The position numbers and the translations under genes are program-made. DNA of 64,000 nt from Variovorax sp. UMC13 (lineage in GTDB: Bacteria > Pseudomonadota > Gammaproteobacteria > Burkholderiales > Burkholderiaceae_C): assembly GCF_014170375.1 (NCBI RefSeq), contig NZ_LZZW01000025.1:1-64000 (forward strand), given 5' to 3'. The notes under the pieces were generated by a model. The model was not told the DNA's origin. It saw nothing but the letters and a program-made list of their open reading frames with translations, and made no database searches. Shown one piece after another: positions 8,473 through 19,213 of the stretch; position 1 is the stretch's first letter, and every line of letters begins with the position of its first letter.

Positions 8473-9267
8473 ATGGACTTCTCTTCCTACGAATGCATCG
8501 AGTTCTCGCGCGCGGGCCGGGTGCTGGTGCTCTCGCTTAACCGGCCGGCGCAGCGCAATGCGGTCAACGCGCGGCTGCACCATGAGCTGTCGCGCGTGTT
8601 CACCGATGCCCAGCGCGATGCCGACTCCGACGTGGTGTTGCTCACCGGCAACGGCGCGGCCTTCTGCGCCGGCGGCGACATCGACTGGATGCAGCTGTCG
8701 GTCGACGAGCCCGAGGAATTCGAGAAGACCGCGCGCGAGGCCAAGGACATCGTCTACAGCCAGCTCGACCTCGAGAAGCCGCTGATCTGCCGCCTGAACG
8801 GCCATGCCACCGGCCTGGGCGCGAGCCTGGCGCTGCTGTGCGACGTGATCATCGCGTCGGACGAAGCGAAGATCGGCGACCCGCACGTGAGCGTCGGCCT
8901 GGTCGCGGGCGACGGCGGCGCGCTGATCTGGCCACAGCTGGTCGGCTATGCCAAGGCCAAGAAGTACCTGCTGACCGGCGAGCTCATGACGGCCACCGAA
9001 GCCGAGCGCATCGGGCTGATCACCGACGTGGTGGCGCGCGCCGAACTCGACGCCGCGGTCGATGCGCTGGCGCAGCGCCTGGCCGCGGGCGCCACCAAGG
9101 CGATCCGCTGGAGCAAGGTCACGACCAACCTGCCGCTGCGCCAGCTCTTCCACAGCTACTTCGACGCGGGCGTGGCCTACGAGTGCCTGTCGAACCGCAC
9201 CGCCGACCACGCCGAGGCGGTGGCCGCCTTCCGCGAGAAGCGCAAGCCGGTGTTCAGCGGCCGCTGA
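8473..9267 (+). CDS. enoyl-CoA hydratase/isomerase-family protein
   Basis: This 264-residue protein is a crotonase-fold enzyme. The oxyanion-hole segment AFCAGGDID is at residues 64-71 and the second CoA-binding segment NGHATGLGASLALLCD is at 109-124. Where classical hydratases have their two catalytic glutamates, this protein has His138 (GDPHVSVG) and Lys164 (AKAKKYLLTG), with Asp147 in GDGG nearby. It therefore probably catalyses a different crotonase reaction or uses other residues. It follows the second dehydrogenase by 25 bp and precedes a binding-protein gene, which suggests one catabolic operon. Confidence 0.85.
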   Translation: MDFSSYECIEFSRAGRVLVLSLNRPAQRNAVNARLHHELSRVFTDAQRDADSDVVLLTGNGAAFCAGGDIDWMQLSVDEPEEFEKTAREAKDIVYSQLDLEKPLICRLNGHATGLGASLALLCDVIIASDEAKIGDPHVSVGLVAGDGGALIWPQLVGYAKAKKYLLTGELMTATEAERIGLITDVVARAELDAAVDALAQRLAAGATKAIRWSKVTTNLPLRQLFHSYFDAGVAYECLSNRTADHAEAVAAFREKRKPVFSGR

Positions 9268-9309
9268 TTTTTTCGCGCAGACAACAAACCAACGAAGGAG
9301 ACACATCCC

Positions 9310-10572
9310 ATGACCCATCTCGATCGCAGAAGCGTCCTCAAGTACTCGGCCGCCGCCGCCGCCGTGGCCGCCGTGGCCGGCGTGCCGGGCCTGGTGCGCG
9401 CGCAGTCCGGCCCTCTGAAGATCGGCCTGATCACGCCGCTGAGCGGGCCGCAGGAGTTCATCGGTTCCTATGTGCGCAACGGTGCCGAGATCGCGGTCGA
9501 GCAGATCAACAAGGCCGGCGGCATCCTGGGCCGCCAGGTGGCGCTGGAGATCCGCGACGACAAGGCGAACCCGGCCGCGGCGCTGGCCGCGGCGCGCGAA
9601 CTGCTGGGCGCGGGCATCAACCTCCACACCGGCGGCATCTCCAGCGCGGTGGTGCTGGCGCTGGGCCCGGTGATGCAGCAGGAGAACGGCGTGTTCATGA
9701 CCTGCGGTGCGGGCACCGAGAAGATGAATCACGAGAACTACTCGCCGAACCTGTTCCGCCCGGGCGATGCGCCGGACGCGCGCACCCGCGCGCAAGCGCG
9801 GCTGATGGCCGAGAAGTATCCTGACGTCACGCGCTGGACCGGCCTGGTGCCCGACCACGAGTACGGCCGCACGACCTGGAGCATCTTCGTCGACGCCTTG
9901 CTCGAGTACTACCCGGCGATCGCCAAGAAGAAACCCGTGATCCTCGAGCCGGTGCTGATGCCCTACGGCGTGGCCGACTACCGCAACGGCATCACACAGG
10001 CGCTGCGCCAGCAGGCCGACGGCGTCTTCAACTGCACCTACGGCGGCGACGCGATCACCATGTTCCAGCAAGCGCGCGGCTTCGGCCTGATGCAGCGCTA
10101 CAAGGTGGTGTGCGATGCGGCAAACGAATTCCTGATCGCGCGCGGCATGAAGCAGCAACTGCCGCCGCACTGGACCGGCATGCACTACTACGCCGAGGCC
10201 AACAAGGGCAACCCGATGAGCGACCGCTTCGTGGCCGACTACCTGGCCAAGACCAAGGACGCCGAGCCGCTGGGCTGGGCCGCCGAGGCGCATGCGAGCC
10301 TCTATGCATTCAAGCAAGCGATCGAGAAAGGCAAGTCGAGCGAGACCCAGGCGGTGATCGCCAACCTCAAGGGCCTGACCTGGGCCACTGCGACTGGCCC
10401 GCGCACCATGCGCGCCGAGGACAACCAGGCGATCAAGGATGTGGAATTGGTCTACATCGAACCGGCCGCGACCGACAAGGGCTACAAGGTCTCGCAGTAC
10501 ACCAAGGTCGACGGCAAGTCCGTGATCTTCCCGCCATCGCCGGGCAAGAAGCTCAGCCTCAAGACGGCCTGA
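9310..10572 (+). CDS. Liv-type ABC transporter periplasmic substrate-binding protein
   Basis: This 420-residue receptor of the LivK/peripheral-binding-protein 6 family has an N-terminal DRRSVLKY followed by a hydrophobic stretch and a GLVRAQ cleavage region. That looks like a twin-arginine signal. The mature protein starts with LKIGLITPLSGPQEF, typical of the family. It begins the second transporter operon (binding protein, LivH, LivM, LivG, LivF), with an AAGGAG 12 nt upstream of the start. Homologues bind amides, aromatic acids or short-chain acids as well as amino acids. The ligand is not evident. Confidence 0.9.
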   Translation: MTHLDRRSVLKYSAAAAAVAAVAGVPGLVRAQSGPLKIGLITPLSGPQEFIGSYVRNGAEIAVEQINKAGGILGRQVALEIRDDKANPAAALAAARELLGAGINLHTGGISSAVVLALGPVMQQENGVFMTCGAGTEKMNHENYSPNLFRPGDAPDARTRAQARLMAEKYPDVTRWTGLVPDHEYGRTTWSIFVDALLEYYPAIAKKKPVILEPVLMPYGVADYRNGITQALRQQADGVFNCTYGGDAITMFQQARGFGLMQRYKVVCDAANEFLIARGMKQQLPPHWTGMHYYAEANKGNPMSDRFVADYLAKTKDAEPLGWAAEAHASLYAFKQAIEKGKSSETQAVIANLKGLTWATATGPRTMRAEDNQAIKDVELVYIEPAATDKGYKVSQYTKVDGKSVIFPPSPGKKLSLKTA

Positions 10573-10598
10573 GCCGCCGCAACGAAAGCACCTCGTCG

Positions 10599-11486
10599 AT
10601 GCAAGCTGCCGACATCGTCACGTTGCTGGTCAACAGCCTGACCTGGGCCATGGCGACCTTCCTGGTCGCGGCCGGTCTCACGCTGGTGTTCGGCACGCTG
10701 CACATCCTCAATTTCTCACACGGCGGCTTCTTCATGATCGGCGCCTACGCGGCCTACTCGATCGCCGACGCGCTGGGCGGCAGCGGCTCGATGGCCGTCT
10801 ACCTGTTCGGCTCGCTGGCCGCTGGCGTGCTGGTGGCGCTGCTGGGCTTGGTGGTCGACCGGCTGGTGCTGCGCCGGCTCGCGGGGGTGGAGGACGCCTA
10901 TGTGCTGATCGCCACCTACGCGCTGCTGCTGGTCTGCGAGGGCTCGACCAAGCTGCTGTGGGGCCTGAACTACCACAGCGTGATGCCGCCCGCGGTGCTC
11001 GACGGTGCATGGATCGCCGGCAACGCGGTGCTGCCCAAGCTGTCGCTGTTCATCGTCGCGGCCGGCGTGGTGGTGTTCGTCGGGCTCGAGTATTTCCTCA
11101 ACCGCACCGGCCCCGGGCGGCTGGTGAAGGCGATCGCCGCCGACCCCTGGATGGCGCGGCTGCTGGGCGTCAACGTGCGGCTGGTCTACACCGCCACGGT
11201 CGCCCTCGGCTTCGCGCTGGCCGGGCTGGCCGGCGGGCTGCTGGTGTCGAACCAGACGCTGTCGCCGACGCTGGCCAGCGCCTTCGTGATCCAGGCCTTC
11301 GGCGTGATCATCATCGGCGGCATGGGCAGCATCAGCGGCGCCTTCTTAGGTGCGATCCTGCTCGGCGTGATCGACGCCTTCGGCCAGTGGGTGCTGCCGG
11401 GCCTGCCGGGCCTTCCTTTCTTCGTGGCCATGACCCTGATCCTGCTGCTGCGTCCCCAAGGCCTCATGGGCAAGGCGAAACACTGA
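10599..11486 (+). CDS. Liv-type ABC transporter permease (LivH family, second system)
   Basis: This 295-residue membrane protein has the LivH signature LVFGTLHILNFSHGGFFMIG near residues 28-47 and a late IIIGGMGSISGAFLGAILLG coupling segment. The start at 10599 is 26 nt after the binding-protein stop. Its TGA overlaps the ATG of the LivM-type gene by one base, so the two permeases are likely made in equal amounts. It is clearly distinct in sequence from the permease at 1822, so the two transporters are not a recent duplication. Confidence 0.9.
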   Translation: MQAADIVTLLVNSLTWAMATFLVAAGLTLVFGTLHILNFSHGGFFMIGAYAAYSIADALGGSGSMAVYLFGSLAAGVLVALLGLVVDRLVLRRLAGVEDAYVLIATYALLLVCEGSTKLLWGLNYHSVMPPAVLDGAWIAGNAVLPKLSLFIVAAGVVVFVGLEYFLNRTGPGRLVKAIAADPWMARLLGVNVRLVYTATVALGFALAGLAGGLLVSNQTLSPTLASAFVIQAFGVIIIGGMGSISGAFLGAILLGVIDAFGQWVLPGLPGLPFFVAMTLILLLRPQGLMGKAKH

Positions 11487-12499
11487 TGCACACCACGCGT
11501 TTTCTCGGCGGCGGCCAGCGCCGCGACCACCTGATCCTGCTGGTCTTGATGCTGGTGGCCCTGTGCGTGCCCGGCGTGCTCAACCGCGGGCTGGTGTTCA
11601 TCGCCGGCATGGTCTGGATCAACGCGGTGTTCGGGCTGTCGTTCAACCTGCTGTTCGGACTCTCCGGCGTGCTGAGCTTCGGTCAGGCGATGTTCTTTGC
11701 AGCCGGCGCATACGCGGCCGCGGTGTTTACGCAGCAGATGGCCGTGCCCTTCGTGGCGGCGCTGCTGCTCGCGGCGCTCGTGGGCGGGGTGCTGGCCGCG
11801 CTGGTGGGCGTGGTCGCATTGCGGCGCAGCGAGGGCGTGTATTTCGCGATCCTCACGCTGGCCTTCGCGGAACTGCTGCACCTGCTGATCGCCAACACGG
11901 CCTTCCTCGGGCGCAACGACGGCCTGGCCGGCCTGGCGCGGCCGAGCCTGGGCTTCGGCAGCTGGCGGATCGACCTGGCCGCGGGCGACAACTTCTACTA
12001 CTTCATCGTGCTGGCCTGCGGGCTGCTGATCGCCTTCATCCGCTGGATCATCGACACGCCCTTCGGCCGTGCGCTGCAGGCGATCAAGCAGGACCCGGAG
12101 CGCGCCGAGTTCCTGGGCATCCCGGTGCGGCTGCACCGGCTGGTGATCTTCGTGCTCGCGGGCGCGACCACGGCCGCGGCCGGCGCGCTGATCGCGCCCT
12201 GGGCGCAGATCGTCACGCCGGAACTCGCCCACTGGTCCAACTCGACCAACCCGATCCTCTACACGCTGCTGGGCGGCAGCGCGTACTTCTGGGGGCCGGT
12301 GCTGGGCGCGGTGGTGCTGTCGGCGGTGTTCTACCTCACGCGCACGCTGGTGGGCATGTCGGACATGGTGACCGGCCTGCTGCTGCTGGTCGTGGTGGTG
12401 TCCTTGCCCGGCGGCATCCTCGGCCTGCTCGCGCGCTGGACGCGGCCGGCGCCCGCCGTCCGCGCGCCGGTGGCGATCGAGACGGAGGGCTCGCGATGA
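11486..12499 (+). CDS. Liv-type ABC transporter permease (LivM family, second system)
   Basis: This 337-residue membrane protein carries FGLSGVLSFGQAMFFAAGAY near residues 56-75 and the conserved cytoplasmic loop IKQDPERAEFLGI. About eight to ten hydrophobic helices are visible. It overlaps the preceding permease stop by one base and the following ATPase start by four (ATGA at 12496-12499). The length agrees with LivM proteins that lack an N-terminal extension. Confidence 0.9.
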   Translation: MHTTRFLGGGQRRDHLILLVLMLVALCVPGVLNRGLVFIAGMVWINAVFGLSFNLLFGLSGVLSFGQAMFFAAGAYAAAVFTQQMAVPFVAALLLAALVGGVLAALVGVVALRRSEGVYFAILTLAFAELLHLLIANTAFLGRNDGLAGLARPSLGFGSWRIDLAAGDNFYYFIVLACGLLIAFIRWIIDTPFGRALQAIKQDPERAEFLGIPVRLHRLVIFVLAGATTAAAGALIAPWAQIVTPELAHWSNSTNPILYTLLGGSAYFWGPVLGAVVLSAVFYLTRTLVGMSDMVTGLLLLVVVVSLPGGILGLLARWTRPAPAVRAPVAIETEGSR

Positions 12500-13269
12500 G
12501 CACGACGACCACGCTGCTCGAAGCGCGCGCGCTCGACAAGTCCTATGGCCGCATCCGCGTGCTGCGCGACGTGAGCCTGACCATCGGCACCGGTGAATCG
12601 CATGTGGTGATCGGGCCCAACGGCGCGGGCAAGACCACGCTGTTCAAGGTGCTGACGGGCGAGCTCTACGCCGACCGCGGCACGGTGCACTTCGGTGCCA
12701 CCGACGTGACGCGCATGAGCGCGCACCAGCGCATCCACCGCGGCTTCGGCCGCACCTTCCAGGTGGCCAAGGTGTTCCCCAAGCTCAGCGTGCAGGACAA
12801 CCTGCAGATCGCGCTCGAGGCCCGCGTTCGCCGTGGCAACCCGATCGGCCGGGTGACCGGCGCCGATGCGGCCGGCTTCGCCGAGAAGGCCGAGCGCCTG
12901 CTGGCCGACACCGGCCTCGCGGCGCAACGCGACGCGGTGTCCGGCGCGCTGGCCTACGGTGACCGCAAGCGGCTCGAGATGGCGATGGTGCTGGCGCTCG
13001 AGCCGGCGGTGCTGTTCCTGGACGAACCCACGGCCGGCATGTCGGCCGCCGAGCGGCAGGCGACGGTGCGGCTGCTGCAGGAGGTCAAGCGCCAGCGCAG
13101 CCTCTCGATGCTGATGACCGAGCACGACATGGACGTGGTGTTTGGCCTGGCCGACCGCATCTCCGTGCTGCACTATGGCCAGCTGATCGCGTCCGGCACG
13201 CCGGAGCAGATCCGCAACGACGAACGTGTGAAAGAGGTCTACCTCGGCGACGGAGACGAGCATGCTTGA
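12496..13269 (+). CDS. Liv-type ABC transporter ATP-binding protein (LivG family, second system)
   Basis: This 257-residue ATPase has Walker A GPNGAGKTT at about residues 38-46, the LivG-type degenerate signature ALAYGDRKRLEMA and Walker B ending FLDEPTAGMSA, then TEHDMD. It overlaps the LivM-type gene by 4 bases and the LivF-type gene by 8 bases. The continuous overlap through 10599-13966 makes this transporter a single translational unit. Confidence 0.9.
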   Translation: MSTTTTLLEARALDKSYGRIRVLRDVSLTIGTGESHVVIGPNGAGKTTLFKVLTGELYADRGTVHFGATDVTRMSAHQRIHRGFGRTFQVAKVFPKLSVQDNLQIALEARVRRGNPIGRVTGADAAGFAEKAERLLADTGLAAQRDAVSGALAYGDRKRLEMAMVLALEPAVLFLDEPTAGMSAAERQATVRLLQEVKRQRSLSMLMTEHDMDVVFGLADRISVLHYGQLIASGTPEQIRNDERVKEVYLGDGDEHA

Positions 13270-13966
13270 GATCCGCAACCTCCAGGCCCGCTACGGCGAC
13301 AGCCAGGCGCTGTTCGGCATCGACATCGACGTGAAGGCGCAGGGCGGCGTGGCGCTGCTCGGGCGCAACGGCGCCGGCAAGTCGACGCTGCTCAAGTCGC
13401 TGCTCGACGCGGGGCCGCAGAGCAGCGGCCAGATCCGCCTCGACGGCCGCGCGCTCGACGGGCTGAGCACCGAGGCCCGCGCACGGCTCGGCCTGGCGCT
13501 GGTGCCGGAAGACCGCCGCATCTTCACCACGCTCACGGTGCGCCAGAACCTCGAACTCGCGTGGCATGCCGGCACGCCGGGCAGCGCGCGCATGAGCGTC
13601 GACCATGTGTGTGCGTTGTTCCCGCTGCTCAAGGACCTGCTCGACCGGCTGGGCTACCAGCTCTCGGGCGGCCAGCAGCAACTGGTGGCGGTGGCGCGTG
13701 GATTGATGGCGTCCCCGCGGCTGCTGCTGCTCGACGAGCCCGCCGAGGGGCTGGCGCCCAAGGTCGCGCAGGACTTGGCGCGGCAGGTCGGCGAGGCCCG
13801 TCACAAGCTGGGGCTGACCGTGCTGGTGGCCGAGCAGAGCATCGCCTATGCACGCCAGTGCACCGAGTACGTCTACCTGCTCGACAGCGGCGTGCTGGTG
13901 TTCCAGGGCGACTGGGCCGCATTCGACGCGCAACCCGCGCTGAAGACGCGTTACCTCGCGGTCTGA
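13262..13966 (+). CDS. Liv-type ABC transporter ATP-binding protein (LivF family, second system)
   Basis: This 234-residue ATPase has Walker A GRNGAGKST near residues 35-43, signature LSGGQQQLVAVARGL and Walker B ending LLDEPAEGLAP. It completes the five-gene importer that starts at 9310. Its ATG lies within the last codons of the LivG-type gene. An acyl-CoA ligase gene follows after 21 bp with its own AAGGAG, which links import with CoA activation. Confidence 0.9.
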   Translation: MLEIRNLQARYGDSQALFGIDIDVKAQGGVALLGRNGAGKSTLLKSLLDAGPQSSGQIRLDGRALDGLSTEARARLGLALVPEDRRIFTTLTVRQNLELAWHAGTPGSARMSVDHVCALFPLLKDLLDRLGYQLSGGQQQLVAVARGLMASPRLLLLDEPAEGLAPKVAQDLARQVGEARHKLGLTVLVAEQSIAYARQCTEYVYLLDSGVLVFQGDWAAFDAQPALKTRYLAV

Positions 13967-13987
13967 CCGCAAGCAAGGAGTTCCAAA

Positions 13988-15631
<1,644 letters not shown>

Positions 15632-15665
15632 GGTCCAGCCCACCGACAACCCCAAGGAGACACAC

Positions 15666-16655
15666 GTGCACGACATGAACAGACGCCAGACCCTGGGCGC
15701 GCTCGCCGCGAGCGCCGCCACCGGCATTCTTCCCTTCACGGCACACGCGCAGGGCGGTGGCTGGCCACAGAAGCCGATCCGGCTGATCGTCGGCTTCACG
15801 CCCGGCGGCTCCACCGATCTGGCGGCCCGCATCCTGGCGCAGGCCCTCGGCGAGCGGCTGGGGCAACCGGTGGTGGTGGAGAACAAGCCGGGCGCCAGCG
15901 GCAACATCGCCACCGACTTCGTCGCGAAGTCGGCGCCCGACGGCTACACGCTGATGCTGTGCACCATCCCCACGCATGCGATCAATCCGCACCTGTACCG
16001 GAACCTGCCCTTCGACCACCTCAAGGACTTCGCGCCGGTCTCGCTGGTGGCGATGCTGCCGAACATCATCGCGGCGAACCCCCAGTTCCCCGCCAGCAAC
16101 GTGAAGGAGCTGGTGGCGCTGCTCAAGAAGGATCCGGGCAAGTACAACTTCGCGGCCGTGCCCGGCGGCTCGCCGCACCTGACGGCCGAGGTGTTCAAGG
16201 AGACGGCCGGCGTCCAGATGCAGCTGATCTCGTACAAGGGCGCGAGCCCCGCCATCACCGACGTGATCGCCGGCCATGTGCCGCTGGTGTTCGAGAACGT
16301 CGCGCCCACCATGGCGTTCCTCAAGAGTGGGCAGCTCAAGGCCATCGCCGTGACCTCGCCGACGCGGCTGCCGGGACTGGAATCGGTGCCGACAGTGGCC
16401 GAATCGGGCTTCCCGGATTTCGCGATCGAGGGCTGGAGCGGCGTCGTGGCGCCGGCCGGCACGCCGGCGGCCGTGGTGGCGCGGCTGAACGCCGAGGTGC
16501 GGCACGTGCTCGACACCCCGGAGCTGCGCGCAAAGTTCGAGCAGTTGAACCTGCGAACCCGCTCGAGCACGCCGCAGGAGTTCGGTGCCTTCATGAAGGC
16601 GCAGACCGACTTCTGGGGCAACGTGATCCGCCGCATCGGCCTGAAGCTGGACTGA
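15666..16655 (+). CDS. Bug-family (tripartite tricarboxylate receptor) periplasmic binding protein
   Basis: This 329-residue secreted solute receptor has the Bug family landmarks IRLIVGFTPGGSTDLAAR and VENKPGASGNIA and a C-terminal pattern of alternating helices. The N-terminus (NRRQTLGALAAS, then AHAQ) is a signal peptide with twin-arginine character. GTG at 15666 is chosen because AGGAG is 6 nt upstream; the ATG at 15675 would be 15 nt away. Bug proteins are abundant in Comamonadaceae and often stand without membrane partners, as here. The ligand is probably an organic acid related to the neighbouring pathway. Confidence 0.88.
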   Translation: MHDMNRRQTLGALAASAATGILPFTAHAQGGGWPQKPIRLIVGFTPGGSTDLAARILAQALGERLGQPVVVENKPGASGNIATDFVAKSAPDGYTLMLCTIPTHAINPHLYRNLPFDHLKDFAPVSLVAMLPNIIAANPQFPASNVKELVALLKKDPGKYNFAAVPGGSPHLTAEVFKETAGVQMQLISYKGASPAITDVIAGHVPLVFENVAPTMAFLKSGQLKAIAVTSPTRLPGLESVPTVAESGFPDFAIEGWSGVVAPAGTPAAVVARLNAEVRHVLDTPELRAKFEQLNLRTRSSTPQEFGAFMKAQTDFWGNVIRRIGLKLD

Positions 16656-16659
16656 GGCC

Positions 16660-17220
16660 ATGGCACGCATCCCCCCTGTCGCCCGCGAGGCCATGCCGGC
16701 CGAACTGCAAGACCTGCTGGCCACCCGCCCGCCGTACACGATCTACGGCATCCTGGCGAACGCGCCTACGGTGCTGCCCGGCTTCGTGCAGATGGCTGGC
16801 GCGCTGCTCACGCGGACCGAACTCGACCCGCAACTGCGCGAGATGGTGATCCTGCGCGTCGGCGCGCATTGCGAATCGGCCTATGAACTGCACCAGCACC
16901 TGCGCCTGGCGCGGCACGTCGGCGTGAGCGAGGCGCGCATCCGCCTGGCCACCGATCTGGGCACACCGCTCGCCGCCGACGGCGGCGCCGATGAGGTGCT
17001 GCTGGCCTTCACCGACAGCGTGGTGCGCTCGGTCAAGGCGCCGGTGGAACAGTTCGAGGCGGCACTGGCCCTGTTGTCGCCGCGCGGCATGACGGAACTG
17101 CTGCTGACCATCGGCACCTACATGATGGTCTCGCGCGTGCTGGAAAACCTCGAGGTGGAGATCGAGGCCGACGGCGTCGACATCACCAGCCGGCGCTACT
17201 ACCCCGAGGCGCCGAAGTAG
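16660..17220 (+). CDS. carboxymuconolactone decarboxylase-fold (AhpD-like) protein
   Basis: This 186-residue, all-helical protein has the CMD signature region LREMVILRVGAHCESAYELH near residues 66-85. It lacks the CxxC pair of peroxidase-type AhpD proteins, so a redox role is unlikely. Related proteins are annotated as carboxymuconolactone decarboxylase-like and occur at the end of aromatic-acid catabolic operons. It starts 4 bp after the Bug gene and is convergent with the HerA-like gene. I cannot assign its reaction. Confidence 0.8.
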   Translation: MARIPPVAREAMPAELQDLLATRPPYTIYGILANAPTVLPGFVQMAGALLTRTELDPQLREMVILRVGAHCESAYELHQHLRLARHVGVSEARIRLATDLGTPLAADGGADEVLLAFTDSVVRSVKAPVEQFEAALALLSPRGMTELLLTIGTYMMVSRVLENLEVEIEADGVDITSRRYYPEAPK

Positions 17221-17239
17221 GCCGCGGCGATCGCGCGGC

Positions 17240-18754
17240 TCAGCGCTTCTTGGCGCCGAAGATGCTGCCCAGCACGCCGCGCAGGATCTCCTTGCCCAGG
17301 CCCGTGCCCGCGGTGCGCACGGCCGACTTGGCCATGGTCTGCACCAGGCCGTCGCGCTTGCCGCCGCGCGGGCCGGTGGAGCCGAACAGCAGGTCGTTCA
17401 GGCCACCCATCATGCCGCCGGCCTCGGCCGCCGCGGTGCCGGGCTTGCCGCCGGCGGCGACCGGTGCATCGGGCGCGGTGGCGGTGCGTTGCTTGAGCTT
17501 TTCGTAGGCCGATTCGCGGTCGACCACCTTCTCGTAGACGCCCGCGACCAGCGAGTTGGCGATCAGCTGCTGGCGCTGCGCCGCGGTGATCGGGCCGAGC
17601 TGGCTGGCCGGCGGCAGCACGAACACGCGCTCGGTCACGCTGGGCCGGCCTTTCTCGTCCAGCAGGCTCACCAGCGCCTCGCCCACGGCCAGCTCGGTGA
17701 TCGCGGCCTCGATGTCCAGGCCCGGCTTCGGGCGCATGGTGGTGGCCGTGGCCTTCACCGCCTTCTGGTCGCGCGGCGTGAAGGCGCGCAGCGCGTGCTG
17801 CACCCGGTTGCCCAGTTGCGCCAGCACGGTGTCGGGGATGTCCAGCGGGTTCTGCGTGACGAAGAACACGCCCACGCCCTTGGAACGCACCAGCCGCACC
17901 ACCAACTCGATGCGTTCGACCAGCGCCTTGGGCGCGTCCTTGAACAACAGGTGGGCCTCGTCGAAGAAGAACACCAGCTTGGGCTGCTCGGGGTCGCCGA
18001 TCTCGGGCAGCTGCTCGAACAGTTCCGACAGCAGCCACAGCAGGAAGGTGGCATAGAGCCGCGGCGCGTTCATGAGCTTGTCGGCGGCCAGTACGTTGAC
18101 CACGCCCTTGCCGCCGACGGTCTGCATGAAGTCCTGGATGTTGAGCATCGGCTCGCCGAAGAACTTGTCGCCGCCCTGGCTCTCGATCTGCACCAGGCCG
18201 CGCTGGATCGCACCCACGCTGGCCGCGCTGATGTTGCCGTAGGCGGTGGTGAACTGGCTCGCGTTGTCGCCCACGTGCTGCAGCATCGCGCGCAGGTCTT
18301 TCAGGTCGAGCAGCAGCAGGCCGTTGTCGTCGGCGATCTTGAACACCAGGTTGAGCACGCCGGACTGGGTCTCGTTGAGGTCGAGCATGCGGCCCAGCAG
18401 CAGCGGCCCCATGTCGGAGATGGTGGCGCGCACCGGGTGGCCCTGCTCGCCGAACACGTCCCACAGCGTGACCGGGCAGGCCAGCGGGGCCGGCGGCTCG
18501 ATGCCGCGTTCCTTGAGCGTGGCGGCGAGCTTCGCGCCGATGCTGCCGGGCTGGCTGATGCCGCTCAAGTCGCCCTTCACGTCTGCCATGAACACCGGCA
18601 CGCCGATGCCCGACAGCTGCTCGGCCAGGGTCTGCAGCGTGACCGTCTTGCCGGTGCCTGTCGCGCCGGTGACGAGGCCGTGGCGGTTGGTCAGGCCGGG
18701 CAACAGGAAGCACTCGGTGCTGTCGTGGCGGGCAATCAGAAGCGGTTCGGCCAT
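17240..18754 (-). CDS. HerA-like/DUF853 P-loop ATPase
   Basis: This 504-residue ATPase has Walker A GATGTGKT at residues 30-37 and a strong Walker B region [12 protein letters not shown] in the middle. The C-terminus is Gly/Ala-rich and ends [13 protein letters not shown]. It belongs to the HerA/FtsK-like group annotated as DUF853 and common in proteobacteria, whose cellular role is poorly defined. I use the ATG at 18754 (GGAG upstream) rather than an in-frame TTG at 18793. No NurA-type nuclease gene is adjacent, so a HerA-NurA end-resection role is not supported. Confidence 0.85.
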   Translation of the reverse strand: MAEPLLIARHDSTECFLLPGLTNRHGLVTGATGTGKTVTLQTLAEQLSGIGVPVFMADVKGDLSGISQPGSIGAKLAATLKERGIEPPAPLACPVTLWDVFGEQGHPVRATISDMGPLLLGRMLDLNETQSGVLNLVFKIADDNGLLLLDLKDLRAMLQHVGDNASQFTTAYGNISAASVGAIQRGLVQIESQGGDKFFGEPMLNIQDFMQTVGGKGVVNVLAADKLMNAPRLYATFLLWLLSELFEQLPEIGDPEQPKLVFFFDEAHLLFKDAPKALVERIELVVRLVRSKGVGVFFVTQNPLDIPDTVLAQLGNRVQHALRAFTPRDQKAVKATATTMRPKPGLDIEAAITELAVGEALVSLLDEKGRPSVTERVFVLPPASQLGPITAAQRQQLIANSLVAGVYEKVVDRESAYEKLKQRTATAPDAPVAAGGKPGTAAAEAGGMMGGLNDLLFGSTGPRGGKRDGLVQTMAKSAVRTAGTGLGKEILRGVLGSIFGAKKR

Positions 18755-18803
18755 GGGGGCTCCGGTCGGGTCGAAAACGGCCAGTCTATCCAAGGCGCCC
18801 TCC

Positions 18804-18809
18804 TATAAT
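18804..18809 (+). promoter_or_regulatory. Candidate -10 element for the pigment operon
   Basis: TATAAT lies 46 bp before the GTG start of the first ACP gene, in the divergent gap from the HerA-like gene. No good -35 hexamer is seen 17 bp upstream, so this is a weak prediction. It is the only obvious promoter-like site ahead of the long plus-strand operon. Confidence 0.4.
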
Positions 18810-18854
18810 TCGCCGATTAACGCCTTTGTTTCGTGAAATCGTTCAGGAGTCTCC

Positions 18855-19142
18855 GTGTCATCGACCCCAACCCCCTCCGTTCAGACGCCGCTCGAGCTCG
18901 AGCTGGCGACCTTGCTGGTCGAATCCCTGAACCTCGAGGTCGCTCCGGCCGAAGTGGACCCTGAGGCCCCGCTGTACGGCGAAGGCCTGGGCCTGGACTC
19001 CATCGACATCCTGGAAGTGGCGCTCGAAGTGTCGCGCCGATACGGCTTCCAGCTGCGCTCCGACGACGAGCGCAACCAGCAGATCTTCACGTCGCTGCGC
19101 ACGCTGGCCACGCACGTGGAACAGAACAAGACCACCGCCTGA
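18855..19142 (+). CDS. acyl carrier protein of the aryl-polyene-type cluster (first ACP)
   Basis: This 95-residue protein has the phosphopantetheine site LGLDSIDILE with Ser49. The start is GTG at 18855, with AGGAG 9 nt upstream. The sequence is ACP-like but differs from housekeeping AcpP, matching the specialised carrier proteins of aryl-polyene loci. It heads the plus-strand operon running to 28266. A second, different ACP (29468-29707) belongs to the opposite operon; two ACPs are usual in this type of cluster. Confidence 0.88.
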   Translation: MSSTPTPSVQTPLELELATLLVESLNLEVAPAEVDPEAPLYGEGLGLDSIDILEVALEVSRRYGFQLRSDDERNQQIFTSLRTLATHVEQNKTTA

Positions 19143-19213
19143 TGACAGGGCAGGGCGCCGCGGCTTTCGAGGGCGGTCCGCCGACGGATCGCCACACGGC
19201 GCGGGCCTGAGCG

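Noticed and set aside
18755-18793. TTG start of the HerA-like gene adding 13 residues
   Set aside because: TTG without a Shine-Dalgarno. The ATG at 18754 has GGAG upstream.
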